From assembly GCF_947500125.1 (NCBI RefSeq), contig NZ_CANMRA010000008.1, forward strand, positions 62,001 through 126,000: a DNA stretch of 64,000 nt, read 5' to 3'. Source of the DNA: an uncultured Kocuria sp. GTDB taxonomy: Bacteria; Actinomycetota; Actinomycetes; Actinomycetales; Micrococcaceae. Positions 57,496-64,000 of the stretch are shown piece after piece. A program made the position numbers and the translations under genes. The notes beneath the pieces are model-generated. The model was not told where the DNA came from, did no database searches, and saw only the letters and a program-made list of their open reading frames with translations. Each line of letters opens with the position of its first letter. The first letter of the stretch is position 1.

Positions 57496-58449
57496 ATGAG
57501 CACCGGCACCCCGCAGCACAGCACCCCGCAGCACAGCACTGCGCAGCAGAGCACCCCGCACCACAGCACCCCGCACGAGGAGGCCCCGCTCGAGCTGCCC
57601 GGGCCGGTGGTGGGCACGGAGTGGCTGGCCGGGCACCTCGGGGACCCGCGGCTCGTGCTCGTGGACGCGAGCTCCACGCTCAACCGCGTCGACGAGGCCC
57701 TCCCCGGTGCGCTGCTCCTCGACCTGGACGGGCCCTTCTCGGACCCGTCCTCGGACCTGCCGCACACGGCGCCCCCGGCGGAGCAGCTGACCGCGGCGGC
57801 ACGCGCGCTCGGCATCTCGCGGACGAGCACGGTCGTGGCCTACGACGGCAAGGGACTCTTCGCGTCCGCCCGGGTCTGGTGGCTGCTCCGGGCCGCGGGC
57901 TTCGACCGGGTCGCCGTCCTCGACGGCGGCCTCCCGGCGTGGGTCGCCGAGGGGCGGCCCACGGGGGCGCACGCCGCGCCGCCCGCCGAGCCCGGCGACG
58001 TCGAGCTGGTGCCCCGTGCGGGCCGCTTCGTCGGGGCGGAGGACGTCGCCCGCGCCCTGGAGGACCCGGGGGCCACCGTCCTGGACGCCCGCTCCGCCGG
58101 CCGGTTCGCCGGCACCGAGCCCGAGCCGCGGCCGGGTCTGCGCCCCGGGCACATGCCGGGGGCGGTCAACCTGCCGTACACCGACCTGCAGGACGCGCAC
58201 GGGCGGCTGCTGCCGCTGCCGCGGCTCCGGGAGCGGATCGACGCGGCGGCGCCCGAGGGGCGGCGCATCGTCACCAGCTGCGGTTCGGGGATCACCGCCT
58301 GCGTGCTGGCGCTCGGCGCCCACCTGGCCGGTCGCGAGGACGTCGCGGTCTACGACGGCTCCTGGAGCGAGTGGGGCCGGCCCGGTCCCCGGCCCGTCGC
58401 GGGACCTGACGGGCTCAGCCGCGGGCCGGGCTCTCCCCGGCGGGAGTGA
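57496..58449 (+). CDS. Two-domain sulfurtransferase (rhodanese / 3-mercaptopyruvate type)
   Basis: 317 residues. A low-complexity N-terminus (about 1-33) is built of repeated PQHST-like units. Two rhodanese domains follow. The first (about 40-160: WLAGHLGDPRLVLVDASS, VVAYDGKGLFASARVWWLL) is catalytically inactive. The second (about 175-300) has the active Cys in TSCGSGITACVLALG. Members move a sulfane sulfur from mercaptopyruvate or thiosulfate to cyanide or a thiol. The location after the cysteine and methionine genes is consistent. Its last 35 bp overlap the opposing SDR gene. Confidence 0.87.
   Translation: MSTGTPQHSTPQHSTAQQSTPHHSTPHEEAPLELPGPVVGTEWLAGHLGDPRLVLVDASSTLNRVDEALPGALLLDLDGPFSDPSSDLPHTAPPAEQLTAAARALGISRTSTVVAYDGKGLFASARVWWLLRAAGFDRVAVLDGGLPAWVAEGRPTGAHAAPPAEPGDVELVPRAGRFVGAEDVARALEDPGATVLDARSAGRFAGTEPEPRPGLRPGHMPGAVNLPYTDLQDAHGRLLPLPRLRERIDAAAPEGRRIVTSCGSGITACVLALGAHLAGREDVAVYDGSWSEWGRPGPRPVAGPDGLSRGPGSPRRE
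57511..57576 (+). repeat. Four tandem 15-bp repeats encoding (P/A)(Q/H)(H/Q)ST
   Basis: Four 15-bp units and a fraction encode PQHST, PQHST, AQQST, PHHST, PH at the N-terminus of the sulfurtransferase. The codons drift little, so recent expansion is likely. Confidence 0.85.
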
Positions 58450-59977
58450 TCCGCTCGGCCGCCTGTCCCGCCTGGTCGCGCTGCCCCGCGGCGCCGGGCC
58501 CGGGCTCGTCCAGCGCGGCGGCGGTGGCGAGGATGTTGCGGGCCATGGACGGGAAGATGAACCCGTGGAAGGGCCACACGCCCCACCAGTAGAGCCGCCC
58601 CGGCAGGCCCCGCGGGAAGAAGATGGCCCGCTGCGTGTACCGGCTGCCCTCGCCCTCGGGCTCCACGGACAGCTCGAGCCACGCCCGGCCCGGGGCCCGC
58701 ATCTCGGCGTGCAGGAGCAGCTTGTGCCCCTCCTCCAGGTCCTCCACGCGCCACCAGTCCACGTACTCGCCCACCTGGAGGTCGGTGGCGTCCCGGCGGC
58801 CGCGGTTCAGCCCGGCCCCGCCCACGAGCTTGTCCATGAGGCCGCGGACCTGCCACGCGAGGGGCAGGGAGTACCAGCCGTTGCGCCCGCCGATGGACTC
58901 GATGACCCGCCACACCTGCTCGGGCCGCGCCGGGCCCGTGCGGCTGCGCTCGTCCACGAACACCGTGCGCCCCGCCCAGTCCGGGTCCGAGGGGAGCGGG
59001 TCGGCGGCGGCCTCGGAGGAGCTGTAGTGGACGTCCCACGTGGTCTCCACGGAGTTGTCCTCGATCTTCTTCAGCGCGAGGGCCACGGCACGGCGGTAGC
59101 CGGCCAGCCCCTCCGGCGGCTGCGGGATGTGGTCGTCGATGTCGTGCTCGTGCGACACGGCGGCGTGCTGCAGCGACTGCACGAGCGGCACGGCCAGGGC
59201 CAGGGGGATCGGCGTGACCATGCCCACCCAGAACCCCGACAGCCGGGGTGCGGGGAGGGGCAGGTGGAAGACCACCCGCCGCCGCAGCCCTGCGACCCGG
59301 GCGTAGCGGCGCATGGCGTCGGCGTAGGTCATGACGTCGCGCGAGCCGATGTCGAAGGTGCGGTTGAGTCCCTCCGGCAGGTCCATCGCGTGGACCAGGT
59401 AGTACAGCACGTCGCGGACGGCGATGGGCTCGATGCTGTTGGTCACCCAGGACGGCGCCGGCATGATCGGGAGGGTGTCGCCGAGGTGGCGGATCATCTC
59501 GAAGGACGCCGAGCCGGAGCCGATCACCACACCGGCCTGGAAGACCACCGCCGGGACGGAGCTCTCGAGCAGGATCTCGCCGACCCGGACCCGGGAGCGC
59601 ATGTGCTGGGACAGCTCCACGCCCTGGGGGTGCAGGCCCGAGAGGTAGACGATGCGGCGCACCCCGGCCCGCTCCGCGGCCCGGGCCACGGTCCGGGCCA
59701 TCTCGGCCTCCTCCTCCTCGAACTGCCGGGAACCGCCCATGGAGTGCACGAGGTAGTACAGGGTGTGCACGTCCTGGCACGCGGCGGTCATCCCGTCGAG
59801 GTCGTTGAGGTCCGTCTCGGCGACCTCCACCTCGTCCCGCCACGGCACGGCCCGCAGCTTGCCGGGGGAGCGGACGGCGACGCGCACCGGGTGCCCGGCC
59901 TCGAGCATCCTGGGCGCCAGGCGCCCTCCGACGTAGCCGGTGGCACCGGTGATGAGGACGCGCTGGGAAGAGCTCAT
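58415..59977 (-). CDS. SDR family oxidoreductase with C-terminal DUF2867 domain
   Basis: 520 residues. Residues 1-320 are an atypical SDR (NmrA-like): VLITGATGYVGGRLAPRML with the G-x-x-G-x-x-G motif, YLVHSMGG, VYLSGLHPQG in place of the classical YxxxK. From about 330 on is a START-like DUF2867 domain (PEQVWRVIESIGGRNGWYSLPLAWQVRGLMDKLVGG; TQRAIFFPRGLPGRLYWW). This two-domain protein is common in actinobacteria. Function unknown. It is tail-to-tail and overlapping with the sulfurtransferase by 35 bp. Confidence 0.87.
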   Translation of the reverse strand: MSSSQRVLITGATGYVGGRLAPRMLEAGHPVRVAVRSPGKLRAVPWRDEVEVAETDLNDLDGMTAACQDVHTLYYLVHSMGGSRQFEEEEAEMARTVARAAERAGVRRIVYLSGLHPQGVELSQHMRSRVRVGEILLESSVPAVVFQAGVVIGSGSASFEMIRHLGDTLPIMPAPSWVTNSIEPIAVRDVLYYLVHAMDLPEGLNRTFDIGSRDVMTYADAMRRYARVAGLRRRVVFHLPLPAPRLSGFWVGMVTPIPLALAVPLVQSLQHAAVSHEHDIDDHIPQPPEGLAGYRRAVALALKKIEDNSVETTWDVHYSSSEAAADPLPSDPDWAGRTVFVDERSRTGPARPEQVWRVIESIGGRNGWYSLPLAWQVRGLMDKLVGGAGLNRGRRDATDLQVGEYVDWWRVEDLEEGHKLLLHAEMRAPGRAWLELSVEPEGEGSRYTQRAIFFPRGLPGRLYWWGVWPFHGFIFPSMARNILATAAALDEPGPGAAGQRDQAGQAAERITPAGESPARG

Positions 59978-60068
59978 GGCCTGCCTTTCGTGCGGGTTCC
60001 GCGAGCCTACCAACGCGGCCCGACAGGTTCCCGGCGGGGTCTCCCGGCCGCCGGTGCCCCGGCACGCG

Positions 60069-60124
60069 GAACGGCCGCGTGCCGGAGCGCCGCGGCCGTT
60101 CGGCGAGCCGTCCCGGGGGGACGG
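60069..60124 (-). terminator. Two adjacent hairpins after the desaturase gene
   Basis: GAACGGCCGCG / CGCGGCCGTTC (60069-60079 and 60091-60101, 11-bp stem, 11-nt loop) and CCGTCCC / GGGACGG (60108-60124, 7-bp stem, 3-nt loop). On the minus strand the small hairpin comes immediately after the desaturase stop codon, then the large one. Confidence 0.65.
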
Positions 60125-60125
60125 A

Positions 60126-61241
60126 TCAGGGCAGGGCCAGGCGGAAGATCTTCGCCCAGTACGAGCCGACCTGCTTGGGCAGCGGCCCGGTCGTGTAGGG
60201 CAGCCCGTAGCGCTCGCAGATCTCCCGGACCTTCACGGCGACCTCGGCGTAGCGGTTGGAGGGCAGGTCCGGGAACAGGTGGTGCTCGATCTGGAAGGAC
60301 AGGTTCCCGGTCATGAGGTGCATCAGCTTGGACCCGGAGATGTTGGCGGAGCCGAGCATCTGCCGCAGGTACCAGTCCCCGCGGGTCTCGCCCTCGATCT
60401 GCTCCTCGGTGAAGGTGTCCACGCCCTCGGGGAAGTGGCCGCAGAAGATCACGGCGTGCGCCCAGACGTTGCGGGCGGCGTTGGCGGTCACGGTCGCGGT
60501 CAGCGCCTGCTTCCCGGAACCCGTGAGCATCGCGGCGGCGGGCGTGGCCACGTAGTCCTTGGCGACCTGCTTGAGGAACTTGGCGCCGAGGGCCTTCAGC
60601 CCCTGCTTGAGGTCGGCCTTCGACTTGGTGCCCTCCCGCACCTGGTCGAACTCGAGGTCGTAGATGGCGATGCCGAACTCGAAGAAGGGGGCGAGCATCG
60701 CGTTGTAGAGCGGGTTGCCCAGGTTCCACCACTGCCAGGGCTGGCCCTCGTCCACGCGGAAGACGTTGTACCCGACATCGCGGTCCTTGCCGAGGACGTT
60801 CGTCCACGTGTGGTGCAGGTCGTTGTGGGTGTGCTGCCACGCCTTCGAGGGGGTCACGAAGTCCCACTCCCAGGTGGTGGAGTGGATGTCGGGATCGCGC
60901 ATCCAGTCCCACTGCCCGTGCAGCACGTTGTGGCCGATCTCCATGTTCTCCAGGATCTTGGCCACGGTGAGCATGCCGGTGCCCGCGATCCAGGCGGGCT
61001 TGTGCTTGGCGAGCAGCAGCGTGGCGCGCCCGGCGAGCTCGAGGGAGCGCTGCGTGGCGATGACCCGGCGGATGTAGGCCGCGTCCTTGGCGCCGCGGGT
61101 GGCGACCACGGACTCGCGGAGGGCGTCGAGCTCGCGGCCGAGATCCTCGACCTGCGCGTCGGTGAGATGGGCGGCGGTGGACGGCTTGGGCGCGGCGGTG
61201 CGCTGGCCCGAGTCGAGCAGGAATGGGGTGACGATCGTCAT
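60126..61241 (-). CDS. Fatty acid (acyl-CoA) desaturase, DesA3-like
   Basis: 371 residues with the three His boxes of membrane di-iron desaturases: GHNVLHG (H104, H108), HTHNDLHH (137-144) and QIEHHLFPD (near 318). Hydrophobic stretches occur around 80-105 and 180-230. The nearest functional model known to me is mycobacterial DesA3, a stearoyl-CoA delta-9 desaturase. It needs an electron-transfer partner; the gene 52 bp upstream encodes a ferredoxin-domain reductase like Rv3230c, the documented DesA3 partner. The two are a probable operon. Confidence 0.9.
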   Translation of the reverse strand: MTIVTPFLLDSGQRTAAPKPSTAAHLTDAQVEDLGRELDALRESVVATRGAKDAAYIRRVIATQRSLELAGRATLLLAKHKPAWIAGTGMLTVAKILENMEIGHNVLHGQWDWMRDPDIHSTTWEWDFVTPSKAWQHTHNDLHHTWTNVLGKDRDVGYNVFRVDEGQPWQWWNLGNPLYNAMLAPFFEFGIAIYDLEFDQVREGTKSKADLKQGLKALGAKFLKQVAKDYVATPAAAMLTGSGKQALTATVTANAARNVWAHAVIFCGHFPEGVDTFTEEQIEGETRGDWYLRQMLGSANISGSKLMHLMTGNLSFQIEHHLFPDLPSNRYAEVAVKVREICERYGLPYTTGPLPKQVGSYWAKIFRLALP

Positions 61242-61293
61242 GGTGTCGGTCCTTCCGGAACGGGGACGGGGTACGAGTGCTGGAGGTGTCGGG

Positions 61294-62346
61294 TCAGGCG
61301 TCGAGGCTGACGGGACCGGCGGCCGTGGACACGCAGGTCTGGACGAGGTGGCCGGGTTCGCCGTGGACCTCGCCGGTGCGGGTGTCGCGGACCTGCCCGG
61401 AGAGCAGCGGGGTCACGCACGCGTGGCAGATGCCCATGCGGCAGCCGCTGCGCATCATCAGGCCCGCGTCCTCGCCGGCGGCCAGGAGCGTCGTGCCGCT
61501 GTCGGCCTCGACCTCCGTGTCGGACTTCTCGAACGTCACGCGCCCGCCCTCCCCGCCGGAGCCGGGGGCGACCACGGCGGCGAAGCGCTCGACCCGCAGC
61601 TCGCCCTCCTCGCGGTTCCAGAGCGCCTCGGCGGCGTCGAGGAAGTCGGCGGGGCCGCAGGCGTAGGCGGCACGGTCGCGCCAGTCGGGGCACGCGGCGT
61701 CGAGGTCGGCGGTGGTTGCGAGGTCGAGGCGGCGGCCGCGCTCGCCGGTGAACCACTGCACGAGACGGAAGCCGGGGAACTGGTCGGTGAGCTCCAGCAG
61801 CTCCTCGCGGAAGAGCGAGTCCTCCGGGGAGCGCGAGGAGTGCACGAGCACCAGGTCGGCGTCCGCGCGGCGGGGAACGAGGGTGCGGATCATGGACATG
61901 ACCGGCGTCAGCCCGCTGCCGGCGGTGAGCATCAGCAGCGGGCGCGGGCTCTCGGGGAGGACGAAGTCGCCCTCGGGCGGGGCGAGGAACAGGACGTCGC
62001 CGGGCCGGGTGCCGCGGACCAGGGCGGTGGAGACCTTGCCCATCGCCGTCACCGTGATGGCGGGGTCCTGCCCGGCGCCCGTGCTCAGGGAGTAGGAGCG
62101 CCAGTGCCGCACGCCGTCGATCTCCACGCCGATGCGGGCCCACTGGCCGGCCTCGTGCGCGTTCCAGCCCCGGCCGGGGCGGAAGCGGATCGTCACGGAG
62201 TCGGCGGTCTCGGGCACCACGGCGGTCACCAGGCCGCGCAGCTGGCGGGCGCTGGAGAGGGGGTCGATGAGCCGCAGGAAGTCCTCGGGCGAGCGGGGGG
62301 TGGTGAAGGCCGAGGCCAGGCGGGTGAACAGTCGCAGTTGGGGCAC
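61294..62346 (-). CDS. Flavoprotein ferredoxin reductase, Rv3230c-like electron donor
   Basis: 350 residues from the GTG at 62346. The N-terminal FTRLASAFTTPRSPEDFLRLIDPL resembles Rv3230c. An FAD domain (WRSYSLSTGAG, RxYS motif), a NAD domain (LLMLTAGSGLTPVMSMIRTL, ending YACGPADFLDAAE), and a C-terminal [2Fe-2S] ferredoxin domain with RSGCRMGICHACVTPLLSG and VQTCVS supply the four Cys. Electrons move NAD(P)H to FAD to 2Fe-2S to the desaturase. The GTG start lies in one arm of a perfect palindrome (62338-62364), so initiation may be controlled there. Confidence 0.88.
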   Translation of the reverse strand: MPQLRLFTRLASAFTTPRSPEDFLRLIDPLSSARQLRGLVTAVVPETADSVTIRFRPGRGWNAHEAGQWARIGVEIDGVRHWRSYSLSTGAGQDPAITVTAMGKVSTALVRGTRPGDVLFLAPPEGDFVLPESPRPLLMLTAGSGLTPVMSMIRTLVPRRADADLVLVHSSRSPEDSLFREELLELTDQFPGFRLVQWFTGERGRRLDLATTADLDAACPDWRDRAAYACGPADFLDAAEALWNREEGELRVERFAAVVAPGSGGEGGRVTFEKSDTEVEADSGTTLLAAGEDAGLMMRSGCRMGICHACVTPLLSGQVRDTRTGEVHGEPGHLVQTCVSTAAGPVSLDA

Positions 62347-62364
62347 GTAATAACTGTGCCCCAA
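62338..62364. promoter_or_regulatory. Perfect 9-bp inverted repeat overlapping reductase start
   Basis: TTGGGGCAC, a 9-nt spacer GTAATAACT, then GTGCCCCAA. It lies between the divergent reductase and PucR-type genes, about 80 bp upstream of the latter. On the minus-strand RNA the same sequence would form a hairpin that includes the GUG start codon. It is a strong operator or translational-control candidate. Confidence 0.65.
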
Positions 62365-62440
62365 ATCCGACGGCGTTTCTCGTCCTGTCGCGTACTCTTT
62401 CAGCAGAGAAATTGTGCTGCCGGAATGAAAGCAGGGGATC

Positions 62441-63655
62441 GTGGAGCAGATGGACCACAGGGCGCGCGCACAGCCGGCGCGCCGGGCGGACCGGGAGCTG
62501 CCGTGGACGTCCCTCCCCCCGGCGCTCACCCCCCTCCTCGTCCCGCACCTGCCCGCGGTCACGGAGGAGCTGCTGGACGCCGTGCGGCTCGACGTCCCCG
62601 TCTACGCACGGCCGTTGGAGGGGCTGTTCGGCGACAGCATCCGGCGCGGGGTCGAGGTGGCCCTGACCCGGTTCCTCCAGCTGCCCGGCACCCAGCAGAC
62701 GGCGCTGATGGGCGACGACCGGCGGGTCTACGAGGGGCTCGGCCGCGGCGAGGTGCGGGAGGGCCGGCCGATGGACGCCCTCTTCGCGGCCTACCGCTCC
62801 GGGGCGCGCACCACGCTGCGCTCGCTCTCGCGGGTGGCCATGGACGCCGGGTTCGAGGCGTCCGTGCTGATCGGTCTCGCGGAGTCCGTCTTCGCCTACA
62901 TCGAGGAGCTCTCCGCGGCCAGCGCCGAGGGGTACGCCATGGAGCAGTCCGAGCGGGCGGGGGAGCAGGACCGGCTGCTGGACGCGCTCGCGGACATGCT
63001 CGTCCGCGGCCACGTGGCCGAGGACGCGGTGCGCGCCGCGGCCACCGCCGCGGGATGGCCGGTGCCCGAGCGGGTGGTCGTGGTGACGCTGGCCGCCGAC
63101 CGGCGGGTGGGGCTGCGCTCGCGCCTCGGGGAGCGGGCCCTGCTCACGTCCCGCCCCGGCGACGTCGTGGCGGTGGTCCCCGAGCCCGCCTCCCCGACGG
63201 GCCGCAAGGAACTGGCGCGCGCGCTCACCGGGCGCGGCGCGGTGATCGGCCCGGCCCGCCCCTGGTACGCGGCCCCCGACTCCCTGCGGCTGGCCGTGCT
63301 GACCCGGGACCTGCTGCAGCGGGAGGAACCGGCCGACGCCGGGCCGCTGTGGGTCTCCGAGCACCTCATGGAGCTCGTCCTGCACACCGAGCGCAGCGTG
63401 GTCGAGGACCTCGCCGCGCAGTGCCTGGCCCCGCTGGACGCGCTGAAGTCCGGGCAGCGGGAGCGGCTGGCCACCACCCTGCTGTGCTGGCTCGAGCACC
63501 ACGGACAGCGCGCGGCGATGGCCGCCGAGCTGAACATCCACGAGCAGACGGTCGGGTACCGGGTGAACCAGCTGCGGGAGGTCTTCGGCGACTCCCTCCA
63601 CGACCCCAAGAGCCGGTTCGAGCTCGAGCTGGTCCTGCGCGCCGGGTTCCGCTGA
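62441..63655 (+). CDS. PucR/CdaR-type transcriptional regulator
   Basis: 404 residues from the GTG at 62441 (CAGGGGA upstream). A helical N-terminal half (ELLDAVRLDVPVYARPLEG, GRPMDALFAAYRSGARTTL) matches the RsbRD-like domain often found in these proteins. The C-terminal PucR helix-turn-helix is clear: LATTLLCWLEHHGQRAAMAAELNIHEQTVGYRVNQLREVFGDSLHDPKSRFELELVL. It is divergent from the desaturase-reductase operon and is the likely regulator of it. Ligand unknown. Confidence 0.85.
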   Translation: MEQMDHRARAQPARRADRELPWTSLPPALTPLLVPHLPAVTEELLDAVRLDVPVYARPLEGLFGDSIRRGVEVALTRFLQLPGTQQTALMGDDRRVYEGLGRGEVREGRPMDALFAAYRSGARTTLRSLSRVAMDAGFEASVLIGLAESVFAYIEELSAASAEGYAMEQSERAGEQDRLLDALADMLVRGHVAEDAVRAAATAAGWPVPERVVVVTLAADRRVGLRSRLGERALLTSRPGDVVAVVPEPASPTGRKELARALTGRGAVIGPARPWYAAPDSLRLAVLTRDLLQREEPADAGPLWVSEHLMELVLHTERSVVEDLAAQCLAPLDALKSGQRERLATTLLCWLEHHGQRAAMAAELNIHEQTVGYRVNQLREVFGDSLHDPKSRFELELVLRAGFR

Positions 63656-63682
63656 GCCGACGCCCCGGCGCACCCGGCGGGC

Positions 63683-64000
63683 TCAGCCGGTCCGCTTGTA
63701 GGCCTCCCGCTCCCGGGCGTCGGAGTCGATCTGCTCCTGGACCGTGATCGCGCTCCCGCCCAGGTGCGCCGGCATCCACCACGCGCCGGGCTCCGGGGTG
63801 ACGGGGTAGTCCTCGACGCACCGGTCGATCCCCTCCTGCAGCACGGAGCGCAGCCGTGCGCTCGCGGCGCGGACGTCCTCGCCCGGGGCCACGCGCAGCA
63901 CCGGGCCGACGTGGACGCGCACCGGGGTGCGCCACACGTCGCGCAGCCGGATCCCGCCGCGACCCCGGGTGAGCATCCGGTGGCCGCCCCACACGGACAC
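63683..64000 (-). CDS. 1-acyl-glycerol-3-phosphate acyltransferase-like, C-terminal part
   Basis: The gene runs off the right end; 105 residues are visible and the start is outside. The visible part (VRVHVGPVLRVAPGEDVRAASARLRSVLQEGIDRC, then PGAWWMPAHLGGSA) matches the end of PlsC-type membrane acyltransferases of actinobacteria. The catalytic NHxxxxD is outside the window, so the call rests on the C-terminal pattern. It would act in phospholipid synthesis, loosely consistent with the nearby desaturase. Confidence 0.6.
   Translation of the reverse strand: MSVWGGHRMLTRGRGGIRLRDVWRTPVRVHVGPVLRVAPGEDVRAASARLRSVLQEGIDRCVEDYPVTPEPGAWWMPAHLGGSAITVQEQIDSDAREREAYKRTG

Noticed and set aside
1-64000. 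tRNA, rRNA, CRISPR, insertion sequences or prophage
   Set aside because: No cloverleaf with CCA-end logic, no regular repeat-spacer pattern, no transposase or integrase motifs were seen on reading both strands.

Overview
The window is a stretch of very high G+C chromosome from an actinobacterium. The combination of a C50-type carotenoid locus, ureABCEFGD urease genes, a DesA3/Rv3230c-like desaturase-reductase pair, GTG/TTG starts and tight ATGA/GTGA overlaps suggests Micrococcaceae. A Kocuria- or Micrococcus-like organism is the best guess. That is an inference from gene content, because no rRNA or other marker lies here. No tRNA, rRNA, CRISPR array, IS element or prophage was seen. The window opens inside a peroxiredoxin gene and closes inside an acyltransferase gene.

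Layout. 0-9 kb holds housekeeping and accessory genes: peroxiredoxin, RibD-like reductase, DUF3072 protein, NAD-dependent epimerase, SOUL heme-binding protein, MFS exporter, and a two-component system coupled to a DUF4097-like envelope protein. 9.1-14.4 kb is a complete urease operon on the minus strand. 14.5-15.5 kb is a PfkB-type kinase. 15.7-26.1 kb is a divergent catabolic locus. Its minus arm has an SSS symporter, SnoaL-like protein, NCS1 permease, cyclase, aldehyde dehydrogenase and ThDP decarboxylase. Its plus arm has an XRE-cupin regulator, a ureohydrolase and a PLP aminotransferase. Together these fit the arginine transaminase route (arginine to 2-ketoarginine to guanidinobutyraldehyde to guanidinobutyrate to GABA plus urea), with urease next door to use the urea. 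26-32 kb has a hydrolase, a LacI remnant, a membrane protein, a type III polyketide synthase with an FAD oxidoreductase, a nitroreductase and a DoxX-like protein. 32.6-36.7 kb has two tandem secreted subtilisin-like proteases.

36.7-48.4 kb is the pigment region: a tspO/membrane protein/GT2 operon diverging from a MarR regulator, then crtE, a crtB-crtI fusion, crtYe and a crtYf-crtEb fusion. Meeting these head-on is a second desaturase (CrtD-like) plus a second elongase-like UbiA enzyme, followed by a carotenoid-type glycosyltransferase. This is the most unusual part of the window: two gene fusions and apparently two C50 branches in one locus. 48.5-50.1 kb has a 53-residue CPYC peptide gene ahead of an FMN 2-hydroxyacid oxidase, then a REP-like inverted repeat cluster. 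50.3-54.7 kb is a 2-oxoacid dehydrogenase operon with a divergent Lrp regulator. 54.7-58.4 kb is sulfur amino acid metabolism (metY, a cystathionine synthase/lyase, a sulfurtransferase). 58.4-64 kb has an SDR/DUF2867 protein, a fatty acid desaturase with its ferredoxin-type reductase, a PucR-type regulator and a partial acyltransferase.

Two genes carry single-base disturbances in G homopolymers: ureB/ureC become one frame at a G6 run, and the aminotransferase is frameshifted at a G7 run. These may be real or assembly errors. Many genes show a TANNNT hexamer 6-7 nt before the start codon, the arrangement expected of leaderless transcripts.
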